Positions 38,635 through 48,229 are shown, counted from the stretch's first letter. The stretch: 64,000 bases of DNA from Aurantibrevibacter litoralis (GCF_034651555.1 NZ_JAYEEQ010000005.1:146281-210280); one strand, 5' to 3'. Notes: generated by a model not told the origin, from the letters alone. Made by a program: numbers and translations.

Positions 38635-38856
38635 GTTGAATCTAAAGATTCCCCGACCCTTGGGTAGGGGTTTCCTATTTACCTCTCCTTTGGAGAGGTC
38701 GGAACTGCCTTTTTGCAGTTCCGGGTGAGGTAAAATACAAAATTTTGGATTTTGGCCCAAAGGCCAAAATGAAACTGGCGAAACCCGTACTGAGCGCAGT
38801 AGAAGTATACCCCTATGGCTTGCCTCGGGGATAGTCAGTTTCAAGAAATTTTTTAT
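38635..38856. repeat. Dispersed hairpin-rich repeat, copy 3 (222 bp)
   Basis: Full form with the 25-nt TACTGAGCGCAGTA-containing segment, as in copy 2. The first stem has GGGTAGGGG, one mismatch to CCCCGACCC. It lies 14 bp beyond the stop of the dehydrogenase gene. Confidence 0.93.
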
Positions 38857-38869
38857 TTCTAAAATGGAT

Positions 38870-39811
38870 CTAAAGTCTAAAATGTTCTTTTATTTTAGTC
38901 ACTAAGGTTTGCGCCAATCTTGCTTTACTTTCAACGGTCCATCCCGCGACATGAGGTGTAAGGATCACATTATGGGCTTGAATAAGATATTGAAAAGCTT
39001 CGGGAAGTTTGTCCTCTGAAAACATATCTTCAAAAGATGACTTCTCATATTCTAATACATCTAATCCCGCACCAAGGACTTTTCCTAATTGTAATGCGGC
39101 AACCAAATCTTGGGTTACCACCGATTTTCCTCTGGCAGTATTAAGAAACCAAAAAGGGTTCTTAAAAGCATTTATGAACTCGGCATTAATCATTCCTACG
39201 GTTAGCGGTGTTTGAGGAACATGTACACTAAGCACTTCTGTTCTTTGTTGAAACTCCATGATACCAACCTGTCTGGCGTTATCATCGCCCACACCACCTA
39301 AAATATCAAAACAGATGACTTCAACATTAAAACCTTGTAGTTTTTTGGCAAATGCCTTACCCATATTTCCGTAACCCAAAATGCCTACGGTTTTGCCGTC
39401 CAATTCTATTCCCCGATTTCCTTCACGATCCCAACGGCCTTGTCGCACTTCATGATCGGCTTTGTTTAACTTATTAAAAAGAGAAAGGAGCATGCCTAGG
39501 GTGTGCTCGGCTACGGCATTGCTATTGCCTTCTGGCGCAGCAGCTAAATAAACACCCTTTTGTTTGGCATAAGCCACATCAATGTTTTCTAATCCGGCGC
39601 CAACTCGTGCTATGAATTTTAAATTAGTGGCTTTGTCTAAAAATGTCGAATCAATAGAAAACCGACTTCGTAGCACAATACCATTATACGCATGTATTTT
39701 AGCTTCAATTTCTGTTTTAGACGAGGTGTAATCTTCGTCATTGGAAAACCCTAAAGCAGCAAATTGTGTAATTAGTAAAGGATGATTGGTGTCTATGTGG
39801 AGGACTTTCAT
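38870..39811 (-). CDS. D-2-hydroxyacid dehydrogenase (phosphoglycerate dehydrogenase-like)
   Basis: 313 residues. Substrate domain at the N-terminus, then Rossmann domain with VGILGYGNMGKAFAKKL and NTARGKSVV (catalytic Arg) and, near the end, LTPHVAGWT (catalytic His). Without the ACT domain of full-length SerA, it is a short form acting on an unassigned 2-hydroxyacid or 3-phosphoglycerate. A motif matching the metal-responsive operator core lies 72 bp upstream. Stands alone. Confidence 0.88.
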   Translation of the reverse strand: MKVLHIDTNHPLLITQFAALGFSNDEDYTSSKTEIEAKIHAYNGIVLRSRFSIDSTFLDKATNLKFIARVGAGLENIDVAYAKQKGVYLAAAPEGNSNAVAEHTLGMLLSLFNKLNKADHEVRQGRWDREGNRGIELDGKTVGILGYGNMGKAFAKKLQGFNVEVICFDILGGVGDDNARQVGIMEFQQRTEVLSVHVPQTPLTVGMINAEFINAFKNPFWFLNTARGKSVVTQDLVAALQLGKVLGAGLDVLEYEKSSFEDMFSEDKLPEAFQYLIQAHNVILTPHVAGWTVESKARLAQTLVTKIKEHFRL

Positions 39812-40183
39812 CTGTTTATAGTTGTTTTTATGGAGTTGTGCTTTAAAGTGTTCAGTACAGGAAAAAATTGGCTCATAAGCACTTAAGCATATCTTAAATG
39901 GTTTAAATTTAGGTATTTGAAAACCTTTGGTTGGTAAAAAAGGGGATTTTTCACTTTGGAACGCAAAAATAACTAAAGAAAATGATTACCGAAATCATTG
40001 CGTAAATAATACTCGGAGCAATCCTATGCCACATTAAAAAAGCCTTCGCATTATTTTTCCATACCCGGCTGTACGCCCATGCCCATGCCCTTGCGAACGG
40101 GAATGGTAAGGAAAGGAACGCATTGGCGCATTTCAATTTTGATTATCGCGTAAATGTATAGAAAGTAGATTTCTAACTGTACA
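39812..40183. other. Intergenic region with a candidate regulator site
   Basis: No gene supported. Contains the TTAAGCATATCTTAA palindrome at 39883-39897; otherwise nothing recognised. Confidence 0.5.
39883..39897. promoter_or_regulatory. TTAAGCATATCTTAA palindrome, possible regulator site
   Basis: Identical over 15 bases to the core of the array at 12700-12714 upstream of the metal-responsive regulator, and 72 bp upstream of the dehydrogenase start on the other strand. It could bring this gene into the same regulon (inference). Confidence 0.45.
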
Positions 40184-41218
40184 TTAAAAATACTTTTTCT
40201 TGAGCCAAAAGGCGACACGCACCAATATAATAAGCGCAGGCACTTCTACCAAAGGGCCTATGACACCGGTGAATGCCTGACCGGAATTGAGACCAAATAC
40301 CGCAATAGCCACGGCAATAGCCAGTTCAAAGTTGTTTCCGGCTGCCGTAAAGGCCACCGCTGTCGTTTTATCGTACGACGCGCCCATTGCCTTGGTCATA
40401 AAAAAACCAATAATGAACATCAACGTAAAATAAATAAGTAAGGGTATGGCTATGCGTAGCACATCCAAAGGTATTTCAACAATAAGTGCTCCTTTTAGTG
40501 AAAACATGACTACAATGGTAAAAAGTAGCGCAATAAGGGTTACAGGAGCTATGGTCGGAATAAAGGTATGAGTGTACCACACTTCTCCTTTGTGCTTTAC
40601 CAGAACAAATCGGCTCAAAATACCCATTACAAAAGGAAGGCCTAAATACAAAGCCACACTTTCTGCAATGGTGCTAATTTCAATATTTACTATAGCTCCT
40701 TTAAACCCAAAATAGGGAGGAAGTACGGTAATAAATAACCAGGCATAAAAACTATAGGCAAATACCTGGAAAATACTGTTAAGCGCTACTAACCCGGCAC
40801 CGTATTCACTGCTTCCCTCTGCCAAATCGTTCCAGACCAAAACCATGGCAATGCATCGTGCCAAACCAATAAGAATGAGCCCTACCATATATTCGGGATA
40901 TTCCTGCAAAAAGGTTATCGCCAAAAAAAACATCAAAACTGGTCCTATAATCCAATTGAGTATAAGGGAAATGGAAAGTACTTTCACATTTTTGAAGACC
41001 TTGGGAAGCAGGGCATAGTTTGCCTTTGCTAGCGGGGGGTACATCATTAAAATAAGGCCTATGGCTATAGGGATATTGGTAGTACCACTACTGAAGCCAT
41101 CAACGATTTGCGGAAACTTGGGCATAAAATAGCCTAGTGATACCCCAAAACCCATGGCTAAAAATATCCAAAGGGTAAGATAACGGTCTAAAAAGCTGAG
41201 TTTCTTTTTTGCGGTCAT
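40184..41218 (-). CDS. acr3: ACR3-family arsenite efflux permease
   Basis: 344 residues with ten hydrophobic segments. The ACR3-typical features are FLDRYLTLWIFLAMGFGVSLGYF at the start and the conserved cysteine in GLARCIAMVLVWNDLA, with NSIFQVFAYSFYAW. It exports arsenite, driven by membrane potential. It follows the arsC-like gene, the stop and start codons being within 2 bp, so they are cotranscribed. Confidence 0.94.
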   Translation of the reverse strand: MTAKKKLSFLDRYLTLWIFLAMGFGVSLGYFMPKFPQIVDGFSSGTTNIPIAIGLILMMYPPLAKANYALLPKVFKNVKVLSISLILNWIIGPVLMFFLAITFLQEYPEYMVGLILIGLARCIAMVLVWNDLAEGSSEYGAGLVALNSIFQVFAYSFYAWLFITVLPPYFGFKGAIVNIEISTIAESVALYLGLPFVMGILSRFVLVKHKGEVWYTHTFIPTIAPVTLIALLFTIVVMFSLKGALIVEIPLDVLRIAIPLLIYFTLMFIIGFFMTKAMGASYDKTTAVAFTAAGNNFELAIAVAIAVFGLNSGQAFTGVIGPLVEVPALIILVRVAFWLKKKYF

Positions 41219-41219
41219 A

Positions 41220-41834
41220 TCAGGCTTTTATTTGAGAATACACATAAAATAATCCCGAGGCTATTTGCAGGCTTCTTTCCCTATATTTCTCCTCTTGTTG
41301 GGGGGTTTGGTCAAAAGATTTTGGGTCTTCAAAAGGTAAGGAAAAACGTTTTTCTGCACCGGGAATAAAAGGGCATCCTACGTCTGCTTGCGAACAGGTC
41401 ATAATAGCCGCAAATTCGGAAACGGGATTAAACGGATCGTCATAGGTTTTAGAAAAACCAATAATAGGATGGGCGTTGGCAGTGTACTTTATGCTGTATA
41501 TAGGGTTTGTGCCTTCGGCAATGCTGTGAATTTTATAACCGGCATCTTCCAATGTTTTTGCAGCCATTGGAAACAATGCGGTGGCCTCGGTTCCTCCAGA
41601 ATAACAAAATACATTTTTGATGTTGAAATGATAGGCCAATGCCTGAGCCCATACCTGCGAAAGATGGCTCCGTCTTGAATTGTGAGTGCAAATAAAATTG
41701 AGTAGAATCGCTTTTTGAAGGGTAACTTTTTCCTGAATGTAATCCGTTAAGGGTTGAAGCATTCTTTTGCGCTCGTCTGAAATTTGGCTGGTATCTAGAC
41801 GAAGTAGTGTATTTTCTAGGGCGGGAAATAGCAT
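41220..41834 (-). CDS. Arsenate reductase-like low-molecular-weight tyrosine phosphatase fold protein
   Basis: 204 residues. The P-loop is FICTHNSRRSH (C-x5-R) as in LMW phosphatases and thioredoxin-type ArsC. Later cysteines in MTCSQADVGCPF fit the Cys pair that shuttles electrons in that ArsC class. It reduces arsenate to arsenite for the permease. It is longer than the usual 130-140 residues, having an N-terminal and a C-terminal helical extension. Second to last in the ars operon. Confidence 0.88.
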   Translation of the reverse strand: MLFPALENTLLRLDTSQISDERKRMLQPLTDYIQEKVTLQKAILLNFICTHNSRRSHLSQVWAQALAYHFNIKNVFCYSGGTEATALFPMAAKTLEDAGYKIHSIAEGTNPIYSIKYTANAHPIIGFSKTYDDPFNPVSEFAAIMTCSQADVGCPFIPGAEKRFSLPFEDPKSFDQTPQQEEKYRERSLQIASGLFYVYSQIKA

Positions 41835-41872
41835 AATTATGAGATATTATATGTTGAATAGGAAAATAACGG

Positions 41873-42343
41873 TTAACAGCAACCGGAATTTGGCGTACAG
41901 CCTGAGGCTGTCGTTTGCAAATTGGCCAGTTTTAGTTTTGGTTTTTCTTGTGCAATACCGCATTGGTTTTTGGCCAAACAATCCGTATGCTTATGAACTA
42001 ACAAAAAGTGAGCACCATCAAAATGCAACCCATATTTTTGAATGGTTTCGCCTTGATATTCCACTTCAATTTCCAAATCATCAAGGGGTAAAACACGTTC
42101 AGAAAGTTCTATAATAGCTTGTAGTTTTTCAGGATGTAATCTGTGGTCGTAATCATTGGCACTCCAAAGCTGAAAATTAACAACCTCTTCATGCCTAACA
42201 GTGCCTCCACAATCTATAAAATGCTTGGTTATTTTACCAATTTCGGTGACATGGAAATGATCCGGGACTAGTTCGCCATTGGGCAATTTAAAACGTATGC
42301 CGTCCAGTTTGGTTAATTGATTTTTTACTTCAGATAGTTTCAT
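41873..42343 (-). CDS. DUF6428-family ars-operon protein
   Basis: 156 residues. It lies between arsR and the arsC-like gene, where DUF6428 proteins are found in Bacteroidota ars operons (recalled). The N-terminal two-thirds is a compact alpha/beta domain (GELVPDHFHVTEIGKITKHFIDCGG); the last third is Cys-containing and ends CTPNSGCC. The cysteine tail may bind As(III), but no role is established. Confidence 0.75.
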   Translation of the reverse strand: MKLSEVKNQLTKLDGIRFKLPNGELVPDHFHVTEIGKITKHFIDCGGTVRHEEVVNFQLWSANDYDHRLHPEKLQAIIELSERVLPLDDLEIEVEYQGETIQKYGLHFDGAHFLLVHKHTDCLAKNQCGIAQEKPKLKLANLQTTASGCTPNSGCC

Positions 42344-42390
42344 TAGTTGTTTTTTTGGTCAATTTAAGTGTTCTATGTAATGGAGAATAA

Positions 42391-42723
42391 TTAGCAGCAA
42401 TTGGTATTATCGGAGATATCCTGATCTAAAAAGGAAGACATAAGACCTTTCATTGATGTCCATTTCTCCGGATTGATGCAGTAGCACACGCTGGTACCCT
42501 CCACAGTTCCTTGTATCAACCCTAGCTGTTTTAACTCTTTTAAATGCTGCGATATGGTAGGTTGTGCCAGTCCAATTTCGTTCACTAAGTCCCCACATAT
42601 ACAGCCTTTAATTTTAAACAAATGTTGTAGGATGGCCACACGCGCCGGATGCCCTAAGGCCTTGGCAAAGGAGGAAATAGTGTTTTGTTCTTTACTAAAA
42701 AGATCTGCTTTCGTAATACCCAT
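42391..42723 (-). CDS. arsR: ArsR arsenite-responsive repressor
   Basis: 110 residues. Winged-helix HTH (GLAQPTISQHLKELKQLGLI) with the metal-site segment KGCICGDLV, the C-x-C of the ELCVCDL motif, plus a terminal CC (DNTNCC). First gene of the ars operon, repressing arsR-DUF6428-arsC-acr3 until As(III) binds. A half palindrome shared with the other ArsR operator lies directly upstream. Confidence 0.93.
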   Translation of the reverse strand: MGITKADLFSKEQNTISSFAKALGHPARVAILQHLFKIKGCICGDLVNEIGLAQPTISQHLKELKQLGLIQGTVEGTSVCYCINPEKWTSMKGLMSSFLDQDISDNTNCC

Positions 42724-42734
42724 TTTGTTTTATT

Positions 42735-42752
42735 ATATAATTGCAATATTAC
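42735..42752. promoter_or_regulatory. Probable arsR operator (imperfect palindrome)
   Basis: ATATAATTGCAATATTAC is centred on TTGCAA and shares TTGCAATATTAC with the perfect palindrome at 37937-37954. Only the left arm is degenerate. It ends 12 bp before the arsR start codon. Confidence 0.6.
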
Positions 42753-42956
42753 GATGAATAACCTACATGAACTAATTTTTTTTAAAAAAATGAAATTCTT
42801 TAAAGTAAAGTCTCCACATCGCTACCAAAATTCCGCAAGCCGTAAAAAGACATAAAACAGGAATGGACTAGGAGTGATTTCTAAAAATGACGTACTTTAG
42901 AGGCTTAAAACGATAGCTTATCCGATAGTTTAACTGGAATTTAAATGAATAACATT

Positions 42957-43532
42957 ATGAAAAAGTATGTTTCCTTTATTGTGTTAAGTGTTTTTGTAGG
43001 GGCAATGCTCAACGCCCAAGAGTTAAGAGGGTTAGATAAAAGTCCTATGGACATGGCCTATTTCCCTGATGATTATGCGCATGACCGTCGTTTTGCACCC
43101 GAAAAATTGACCCTAAACGAAGCCTATATTAGGGTTATTTACAGCAGGCCTGCCAAGAAGGATAGAACCGTGTTTGGTGAGTTGGTGCCTTATGACAAAG
43201 TTTGGCGTACCGGAGCCAATGAGGCTCCGGAAATTAAATTTTATAAAGATATTACGTTGAACGGCAAGAAAGTAAAAGCCGGTAGTTATGCGCTTCTCAG
43301 TATCCCTAACAAAGACAGTTGGACGATTATTTTAAGTAAAGACGTAGATCAATGGGGTCATTATAGCTATGATGAAAACAAAGATGTGATACGCGTTAAA
43401 GCAACCGTAAGTCGGCTTACGAGTCCTGTAGAAGATTTTACCATACAGTTTTACGGAGAAAAGGGTGCCAAAGCGGGTGAGATGTGGCTGGCATGGGATG
43501 AAACCTTGGTGACGTTACCATTTAGTTTTTAG
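42957..43532 (+). CDS. DUF2911 secreted protein
   Basis: 191 residues from the ATG at 42957, which begins the signal peptide MKKYVSFIVLSVFVGAMLNAQ; an upstream in-frame ATG at 42945 adds four residues and is less likely. The body matches DUF2911: IRVIYSRPAKKDRTVFGELVPYDKVWRTGANEAPEIKFY, then KAGSYALLSIPN and WTIILSK. Periplasmic protein of unknown function, common in Bacteroidota. Confidence 0.87.
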   Translation: MKKYVSFIVLSVFVGAMLNAQELRGLDKSPMDMAYFPDDYAHDRRFAPEKLTLNEAYIRVIYSRPAKKDRTVFGELVPYDKVWRTGANEAPEIKFYKDITLNGKKVKAGSYALLSIPNKDSWTIILSKDVDQWGHYSYDENKDVIRVKATVSRLTSPVEDFTIQFYGEKGAKAGEMWLAWDETLVTLPFSF

Positions 43533-43671
43533 AAAGAACAGGATCCTTCTACCCCAACATGGATTCCTAATTTTGGGATATATTATGTATGCTGAATAGC
43601 TGGTTTTATAATTTTTTAACCTATTAAATCTATGGATTTTATATTTTTGATAAAATAAAAAATAACACCAT

Positions 43672-44277
43672 ATGTCGTCCAATTTCCGAATTACGTTAGC
43701 GGCACCTGAAGCGGTTGCCCAAATTGAAAAATCAGCACCACAGACCCTCAAAAATCACTTTGAACTTATAAAGGAGGGCTTAACATTTATCCCTGGGGTA
43801 CCTAGAGAAGCTGTTTTTGGCGCCGTAACCCTTAGGGCATTAGCCTTGAAACCAGACATTTTTACGTCGTGGTTCTTAACAGAATATCATTCTGTAAAAC
43901 AAGGGGAAATAGACACCAAAACAAAAGAGCTCTTGGCCTTTATAATTTCTAAAGAAAATGAGGGCAATGAATGTGCAGCATGCGCTCCCTATCATGAAGC
44001 AGCTGCACGCTTTGAAGGCGCTACTCCCGAGGAGACCTTGGCAGCCCATGATTTTGCTTCTTCCGCCCATCTTTTGCCACAAACAACCCGCACACTCATC
44101 GAATTCGGATTAAAAGCGGCGTTTCGTCCTAAAGAAATTACAGATCAAGACGTCAGTAACGTAAAGTCGCACGGCATTTCAGACAAAGGACTCATCGAAC
44201 TGGCTTCTACAGCCTTAATCGCCTATAACTTATCGGCATTAAACCAAATATTCAATTTAAAGGAAGGCGAGGGGTAA
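43672..44277 (+). CDS. Carboxymuconolactone decarboxylase/AhpD-like protein
   Basis: 201 residues, all helical. The active-site motif ENEGNECAACAPYHEAA contains Glu, CxxC and His in AhpD order, so a peroxidase or thiol-based reductase activity is plausible. Single domain duplicated in the longer CMD proteins: a second helical repeat lies at about 110-195. Stands alone. Confidence 0.83.
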   Translation: MSSNFRITLAAPEAVAQIEKSAPQTLKNHFELIKEGLTFIPGVPREAVFGAVTLRALALKPDIFTSWFLTEYHSVKQGEIDTKTKELLAFIISKENEGNECAACAPYHEAAARFEGATPEETLAAHDFASSAHLLPQTTRTLIEFGLKAAFRPKEITDQDVSNVKSHGISDKGLIELASTALIAYNLSALNQIFNLKEGEG

Positions 44278-44494
44278 GACCATACATTGGTGATTTTTAA
44301 ATTACGGTGCTTTACGAAAGAAACTATCAAAAGGTAAGGCTTAGTCCGAATGTAGTGGCTCAAAGCATGTAGTCGTATTCAAAAACTTGTCAACCGCAAG
44401 GCTTGATATGACCGAAAAATTAACTTTAGTTTTTAAGAAGACTACAGAAACCGAACCCAATAAAAACGTAGCAAGGACTGTAGTTCACGTTGTC

Positions 44495-45250
44495 TTAAGA
44501 AAACAAGATAACCAAGGCACCAATGGCAGTAAGCACTAAGATCATTTTTCGATAAAATTGCTCCTTAATAATTTTCACCAAACGCACACCTAGAAATAAA
44601 CCGAGACAGGTTCCCGGTAAGAGTTTTGCATTAATAAGTAAGGTTTCTGTACTTATGGTATCCCAAACAAAAATATGAAAGGGCAGTTTAAACACATTCA
44701 CAATAAGAAATAGCCAAGCGGCCGTACCTATAAACTGGTTTTTGGGCAGTCTCATGGCCAAAAAGTAGATATTGGCAAATGCACCTGCCAAATTTCCTAC
44801 CATGGTGGTTATTCCAGCCATAATCCCCACAAATCCGGCAAAAGCCCAATGCGTGGGTATCGATATGGATTTTCGTTGATCCCAAAAAAACATTATACCA
44901 ACACTGATCAGAATAATTACAGACATCAATAATTTAAAAGTACTAGCTGTTAGGTCTTTGCCTACCAAGACACCAACAAGAACCCCCAGGAGCATCCAGG
45001 GTAAAAACTTAAAAATATAGTTCCACTGTGCATGTCGATTATAGTATACCACGGCAAAAATATCACCAAAAATCAGCAAAGGAACAATGAGTCCCGTAGA
45101 TGCCTTAGAGCCAAATACCAAAGCCATTAGGGTTACAATAATTATGGCAATACCCTTAATTCCCGATTTGGAAATACCTAAAACTATGGCTGCAATAAAG
45201 GCTAAAACCCATGAAATGGGGGATATGTCGAAGCTGGAATATAAAAGCAT
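44495..45250 (-). CDS. TSUP-family membrane permease (TauE/SafE)
   Basis: 251 residues with seven to eight hydrophobic segments. TSUP signatures: GISKSGIKGIAIIIVTLMALVFGSKASTGLIVPLL near the start, and MVGNLAGAFANIYFLAMRLPKNQFIGTAAWLFLIVN in the second half. Family members move sulfite, sulfoacetate or other sulfur compounds. Substrate unknown. Confidence 0.9.
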   Translation of the reverse strand: MLLYSSFDISPISWVLAFIAAIVLGISKSGIKGIAIIIVTLMALVFGSKASTGLIVPLLIFGDIFAVVYYNRHAQWNYIFKFLPWMLLGVLVGVLVGKDLTASTFKLLMSVIILISVGIMFFWDQRKSISIPTHWAFAGFVGIMAGITTMVGNLAGAFANIYFLAMRLPKNQFIGTAAWLFLIVNVFKLPFHIFVWDTISTETLLINAKLLPGTCLGLFLGVRLVKIIKEQFYRKMILVLTAIGALVILFS

Positions 45251-45324
45251 GTACGGTTTTTAGGAACCAAAAGTCAAAAGTATCCTAAAAAATAATATCT
45301 TTATCCAACAACCCAAACCAAATT

Positions 45325-47136
45325 ATGCAACTCAGTTCCCTAGATTACAGTTTTATTATTGTCTTTTTCAGCATTGTCCTTTTTATAGGAGTTTATGTTT
45401 CCAAAAAATCCGGTCAAAGTTCTTCGGAGTTTTTCTTATCCGGGCGAACCATGCCTTGGTGGTTATTAGGACTTTCTATGGTAGCTACCACCTTTTCTAC
45501 AGATACGCCCAATTTGGTTACAGACATTGTACGAACCAATGGCGTTTCGGGCAACTGGGTTTGGTGGGCTTTTTTAATTACCGGGTTGCTTACCGTATTT
45601 GTATATGCCAAACTTTGGCGGAAATCGAATGTAAATACCGATCTGGAATTTTATGAATTGCGCTACGGGGGCAAGCCGGCTAGTTTTCTAAGAAAGTTTA
45701 GAGCGGTGTATTTGGGAGTCATATTTAACGTCATTACCATGTCGGCGGTTACGCTGGCAGCCATCAAAATAGGAGGTATTATGTTAGGCCTGGAGCCATG
45801 GGTTACTGTGGTTAGTGCAGGATTAATCACCGTTACTTTTAGTGCACTAGGGGGATTTAAAGGCGTAGTTTATACCGATTTTTTACTGTTTTTTGTAGCA
45901 ATGAGCGGTGCTATTGGTGCCGCCTATTATTTAGTAAATCTTCCTGAAGTGGGAGGAATTCAGGCACTCATGGCTCATGAATCGGTAGCTTCAAAGCTAC
46001 ATATAGTACCGGATTTCAGCGACAAAAAGGCCTTAATTACCTTGTTTATAATTCCGATAGCCGTGCAGTGGTGGAGTTCCTGGTACCCTGGTGCAGAACC
46101 GGGCGGTGGGGGCTATATTGCCCAGCGCATGCTGGCGGCCAAGAATGAAAATCACGCTATTGGAGCCACCTTCTTTTTTAATATCATGCATTACGCCCTA
46201 AGGCCATGGCCGTGGATTTTGGTGGCACTGGCATCCTTGGTGGTATATCCTGATATTGCCAGCATTCATGAGGCCTTTCCAAATGTTGCTGCTGATAAAT
46301 TAGGACATGATTTGGCATACTCGGCTATGCTCACCAAACTGCCTAGCGGATTATTGGGTGTGGTATTGGCATCCTTAATAGCGGCATACATGAGTACCAT
46401 ATCTACCCAACTCAATTGGGGATCCTCCTATATTGTGTACGATTTTTACAAACAACAAATAAACCCAAATGCCTCAGAAAAACGTTTAGTAGCTGTAGGT
46501 CGCTTATCTACAGTAGTGCTCATGGTTTTTAGTGCAATTTTGGCCTTATTGCTTCAGAATGCCTTACAACTGTTTGAAGTGCTTTTGGTTTTTGGAGCTG
46601 GAACAGGTCTAATATTTATCTTAAGATGGTTTTGGTGGCGTATTAATGCATGGAGCGAGATTACGGCCATGTTTGCCTCTGGCATCATATCTATTGTATT
46701 AAAATTGACGGCTGTAGGGCCATTTTTGTTCGCTTCAGAAACAGGGCTCTTTCCGGACTGGTTCGAATATATTTTTGTGGTGTTGCTCACTACCATTATA
46801 TGGTTAGCAGCTACGTTTTTATCACCGCCGGAATCGACTTCCGTATTGCGACACTTTTATAAAAAAATACAACCCGGAGGACCCGGCTGGCAGAAGGTGG
46901 TACAAGAAGCCAAAGACGATAATGAGGTCATAGTGAATACCAAGGAAAAGTGGAGTGTGCCCGCCGGTCTTACTGCAATGATCACAGGATGTGTTTTAAT
47001 TTACAGCTGTATGTTTGCCACAGGATACTGGATTTACGGCAAAACTAGTAACGCCTTAATCTTAACCATAGTGGCTATTATTTCTGGCTTTTTACTGGCC
47101 AAAATGTGGAATAAAATGAAGAACGTAATTTTATAA
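45325..47136 (+). CDS. Sodium:solute symporter (SSS family)
   Basis: 603 residues, thirteen or more hydrophobic segments. SSS signatures: SGRTMPWWLLGLSMVATTFSTDTPNLV, ALGGFKGVVYTDFLLFF and AAYMSTISTQLNWGSSYIVYDFY. A long C-terminal cytoplasmic segment before the last helix is typical of Bacteroidota SSS proteins. It lies 7 bp upstream of the NagX-like gene, so the pair probably takes up and modifies one substrate (inference). Confidence 0.92.
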   Translation: MQLSSLDYSFIIVFFSIVLFIGVYVSKKSGQSSSEFFLSGRTMPWWLLGLSMVATTFSTDTPNLVTDIVRTNGVSGNWVWWAFLITGLLTVFVYAKLWRKSNVNTDLEFYELRYGGKPASFLRKFRAVYLGVIFNVITMSAVTLAAIKIGGIMLGLEPWVTVVSAGLITVTFSALGGFKGVVYTDFLLFFVAMSGAIGAAYYLVNLPEVGGIQALMAHESVASKLHIVPDFSDKKALITLFIIPIAVQWWSSWYPGAEPGGGGYIAQRMLAAKNENHAIGATFFFNIMHYALRPWPWILVALASLVVYPDIASIHEAFPNVAADKLGHDLAYSAMLTKLPSGLLGVVLASLIAAYMSTISTQLNWGSSYIVYDFYKQQINPNASEKRLVAVGRLSTVVLMVFSAILALLLQNALQLFEVLLVFGAGTGLIFILRWFWWRINAWSEITAMFASGIISIVLKLTAVGPFLFASETGLFPDWFEYIFVVLLTTIIWLAATFLSPPESTSVLRHFYKKIQPGGPGWQKVVQEAKDDNEVIVNTKEKWSVPAGLTAMITGCVLIYSCMFATGYWIYGKTSNALILTIVAIISGFLLAKMWNKMKNVIL

Positions 47137-47143
47137 ATACGTC

Positions 47144-48229
47144 GTGAAAAACAGAATTCAGTCTGTCGATATTTTTAGAGGGCTTACCATTGTCTTAATG
47201 ATTTTGGTAAATACTCCGGGAACCTGGGGGCACGTTTACGCGCCTTTATTGCATGCCGAGTGGCACGGGTATACGCCAACCGATTTGGTGTTTCCTTTCT
47301 TTCTATTTATTGTCGGCACCTCTATTGTGTTTTCGTACCATAATAGGGCAACAACCTCCAATACGTATAAAAAAATAACGATCCGCAGTCTAAAGCTTAT
47401 TGGTTTGGGGCTTTTTTTGGGTGCTTTCACGCTTACTTTTCCATTTATCAAGGATTTTGAAACCATTCGTTTTCCGGGCGTATTACAGCGCATTGGGGTA
47501 GTTTTCTTTTTTGCAGCCATCCTTTTTATCAATTTTAATTGGAAAGCATTAATAGGCATTTGTGTGTTTCTTTTGATGGGTTATTGGATATGGATGGGCT
47601 TTATCCCAATACATGGGGTAGCACCTACTTTTGACAGGGCACCAAACAACTGGGCCAATTTCATTGATGTAGCGGTCTTTGGTACCCACAATTATAAGGC
47701 CGATTATGATCCGGAAGGACTGCTTAGTACCTTGCCGTCTATAGCTACGGCCTTACTGGGAGTTTTTACGGGATTGCTACTTATTGCCAAGCGCAATCGT
47801 AAAGAATTAATTATGTTAGGACTTGGCATAGGGATGTTGGTATTGGGGTACGTATGGAACATGGTTTTCCCAATTAACAAAGCGCTTTGGACTAGTAGTT
47901 TTGTATTGGTTACTGCCGGTTGGGCAAATATTTGCTTAGCGTTGATTTACTATGTGTCCGATGTAAAAGGGATTCAGTTTGGAAGTATTTTTAAGCATGC
48001 AGGAGCCAATGCGATTACGGTCTATTTCCTGTCTAGTTTTGTTTCTAAAATATTCGGAATGATACGGGTGGACGACAGTTCCCTGCACGGATGGCTTTTT
48101 GAAACCTTTTATGTGCATGATGCTATCTCCATGAAATTATCTTCGTTATTGTACGGATTAACTGTAGTAAGTTTTTACGTGCTGCTTGCGTATGTGATGT
48201 ACAAAAGGAGGATTTTTATTAAGGTGTAA
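47144..48229 (+). CDS. HGSNAT/NagX-like membrane acyltransferase (DUF5009-type)
   Basis: 361 residues with about ten hydrophobic segments. It starts with GTG at 47144: the N-terminus KNRIQSVDIFRGLTIVLMILVNTPGTW is the family signature, and no ATG is near. Heparan-alpha-glucosaminide N-acetyltransferase-like proteins transfer acetyl groups across a membrane. The His-containing LHAEWHGYTPTDLVFPFFLFIVG segment is conserved. Paired with the upstream symporter. Confidence 0.9.
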   Translation: MKNRIQSVDIFRGLTIVLMILVNTPGTWGHVYAPLLHAEWHGYTPTDLVFPFFLFIVGTSIVFSYHNRATTSNTYKKITIRSLKLIGLGLFLGAFTLTFPFIKDFETIRFPGVLQRIGVVFFFAAILFINFNWKALIGICVFLLMGYWIWMGFIPIHGVAPTFDRAPNNWANFIDVAVFGTHNYKADYDPEGLLSTLPSIATALLGVFTGLLLIAKRNRKELIMLGLGIGMLVLGYVWNMVFPINKALWTSSFVLVTAGWANICLALIYYVSDVKGIQFGSIFKHAGANAITVYFLSSFVSKIFGMIRVDDSSLHGWLFETFYVHDAISMKLSSLLYGLTVVSFYVLLAYVMYKRRIFIKV

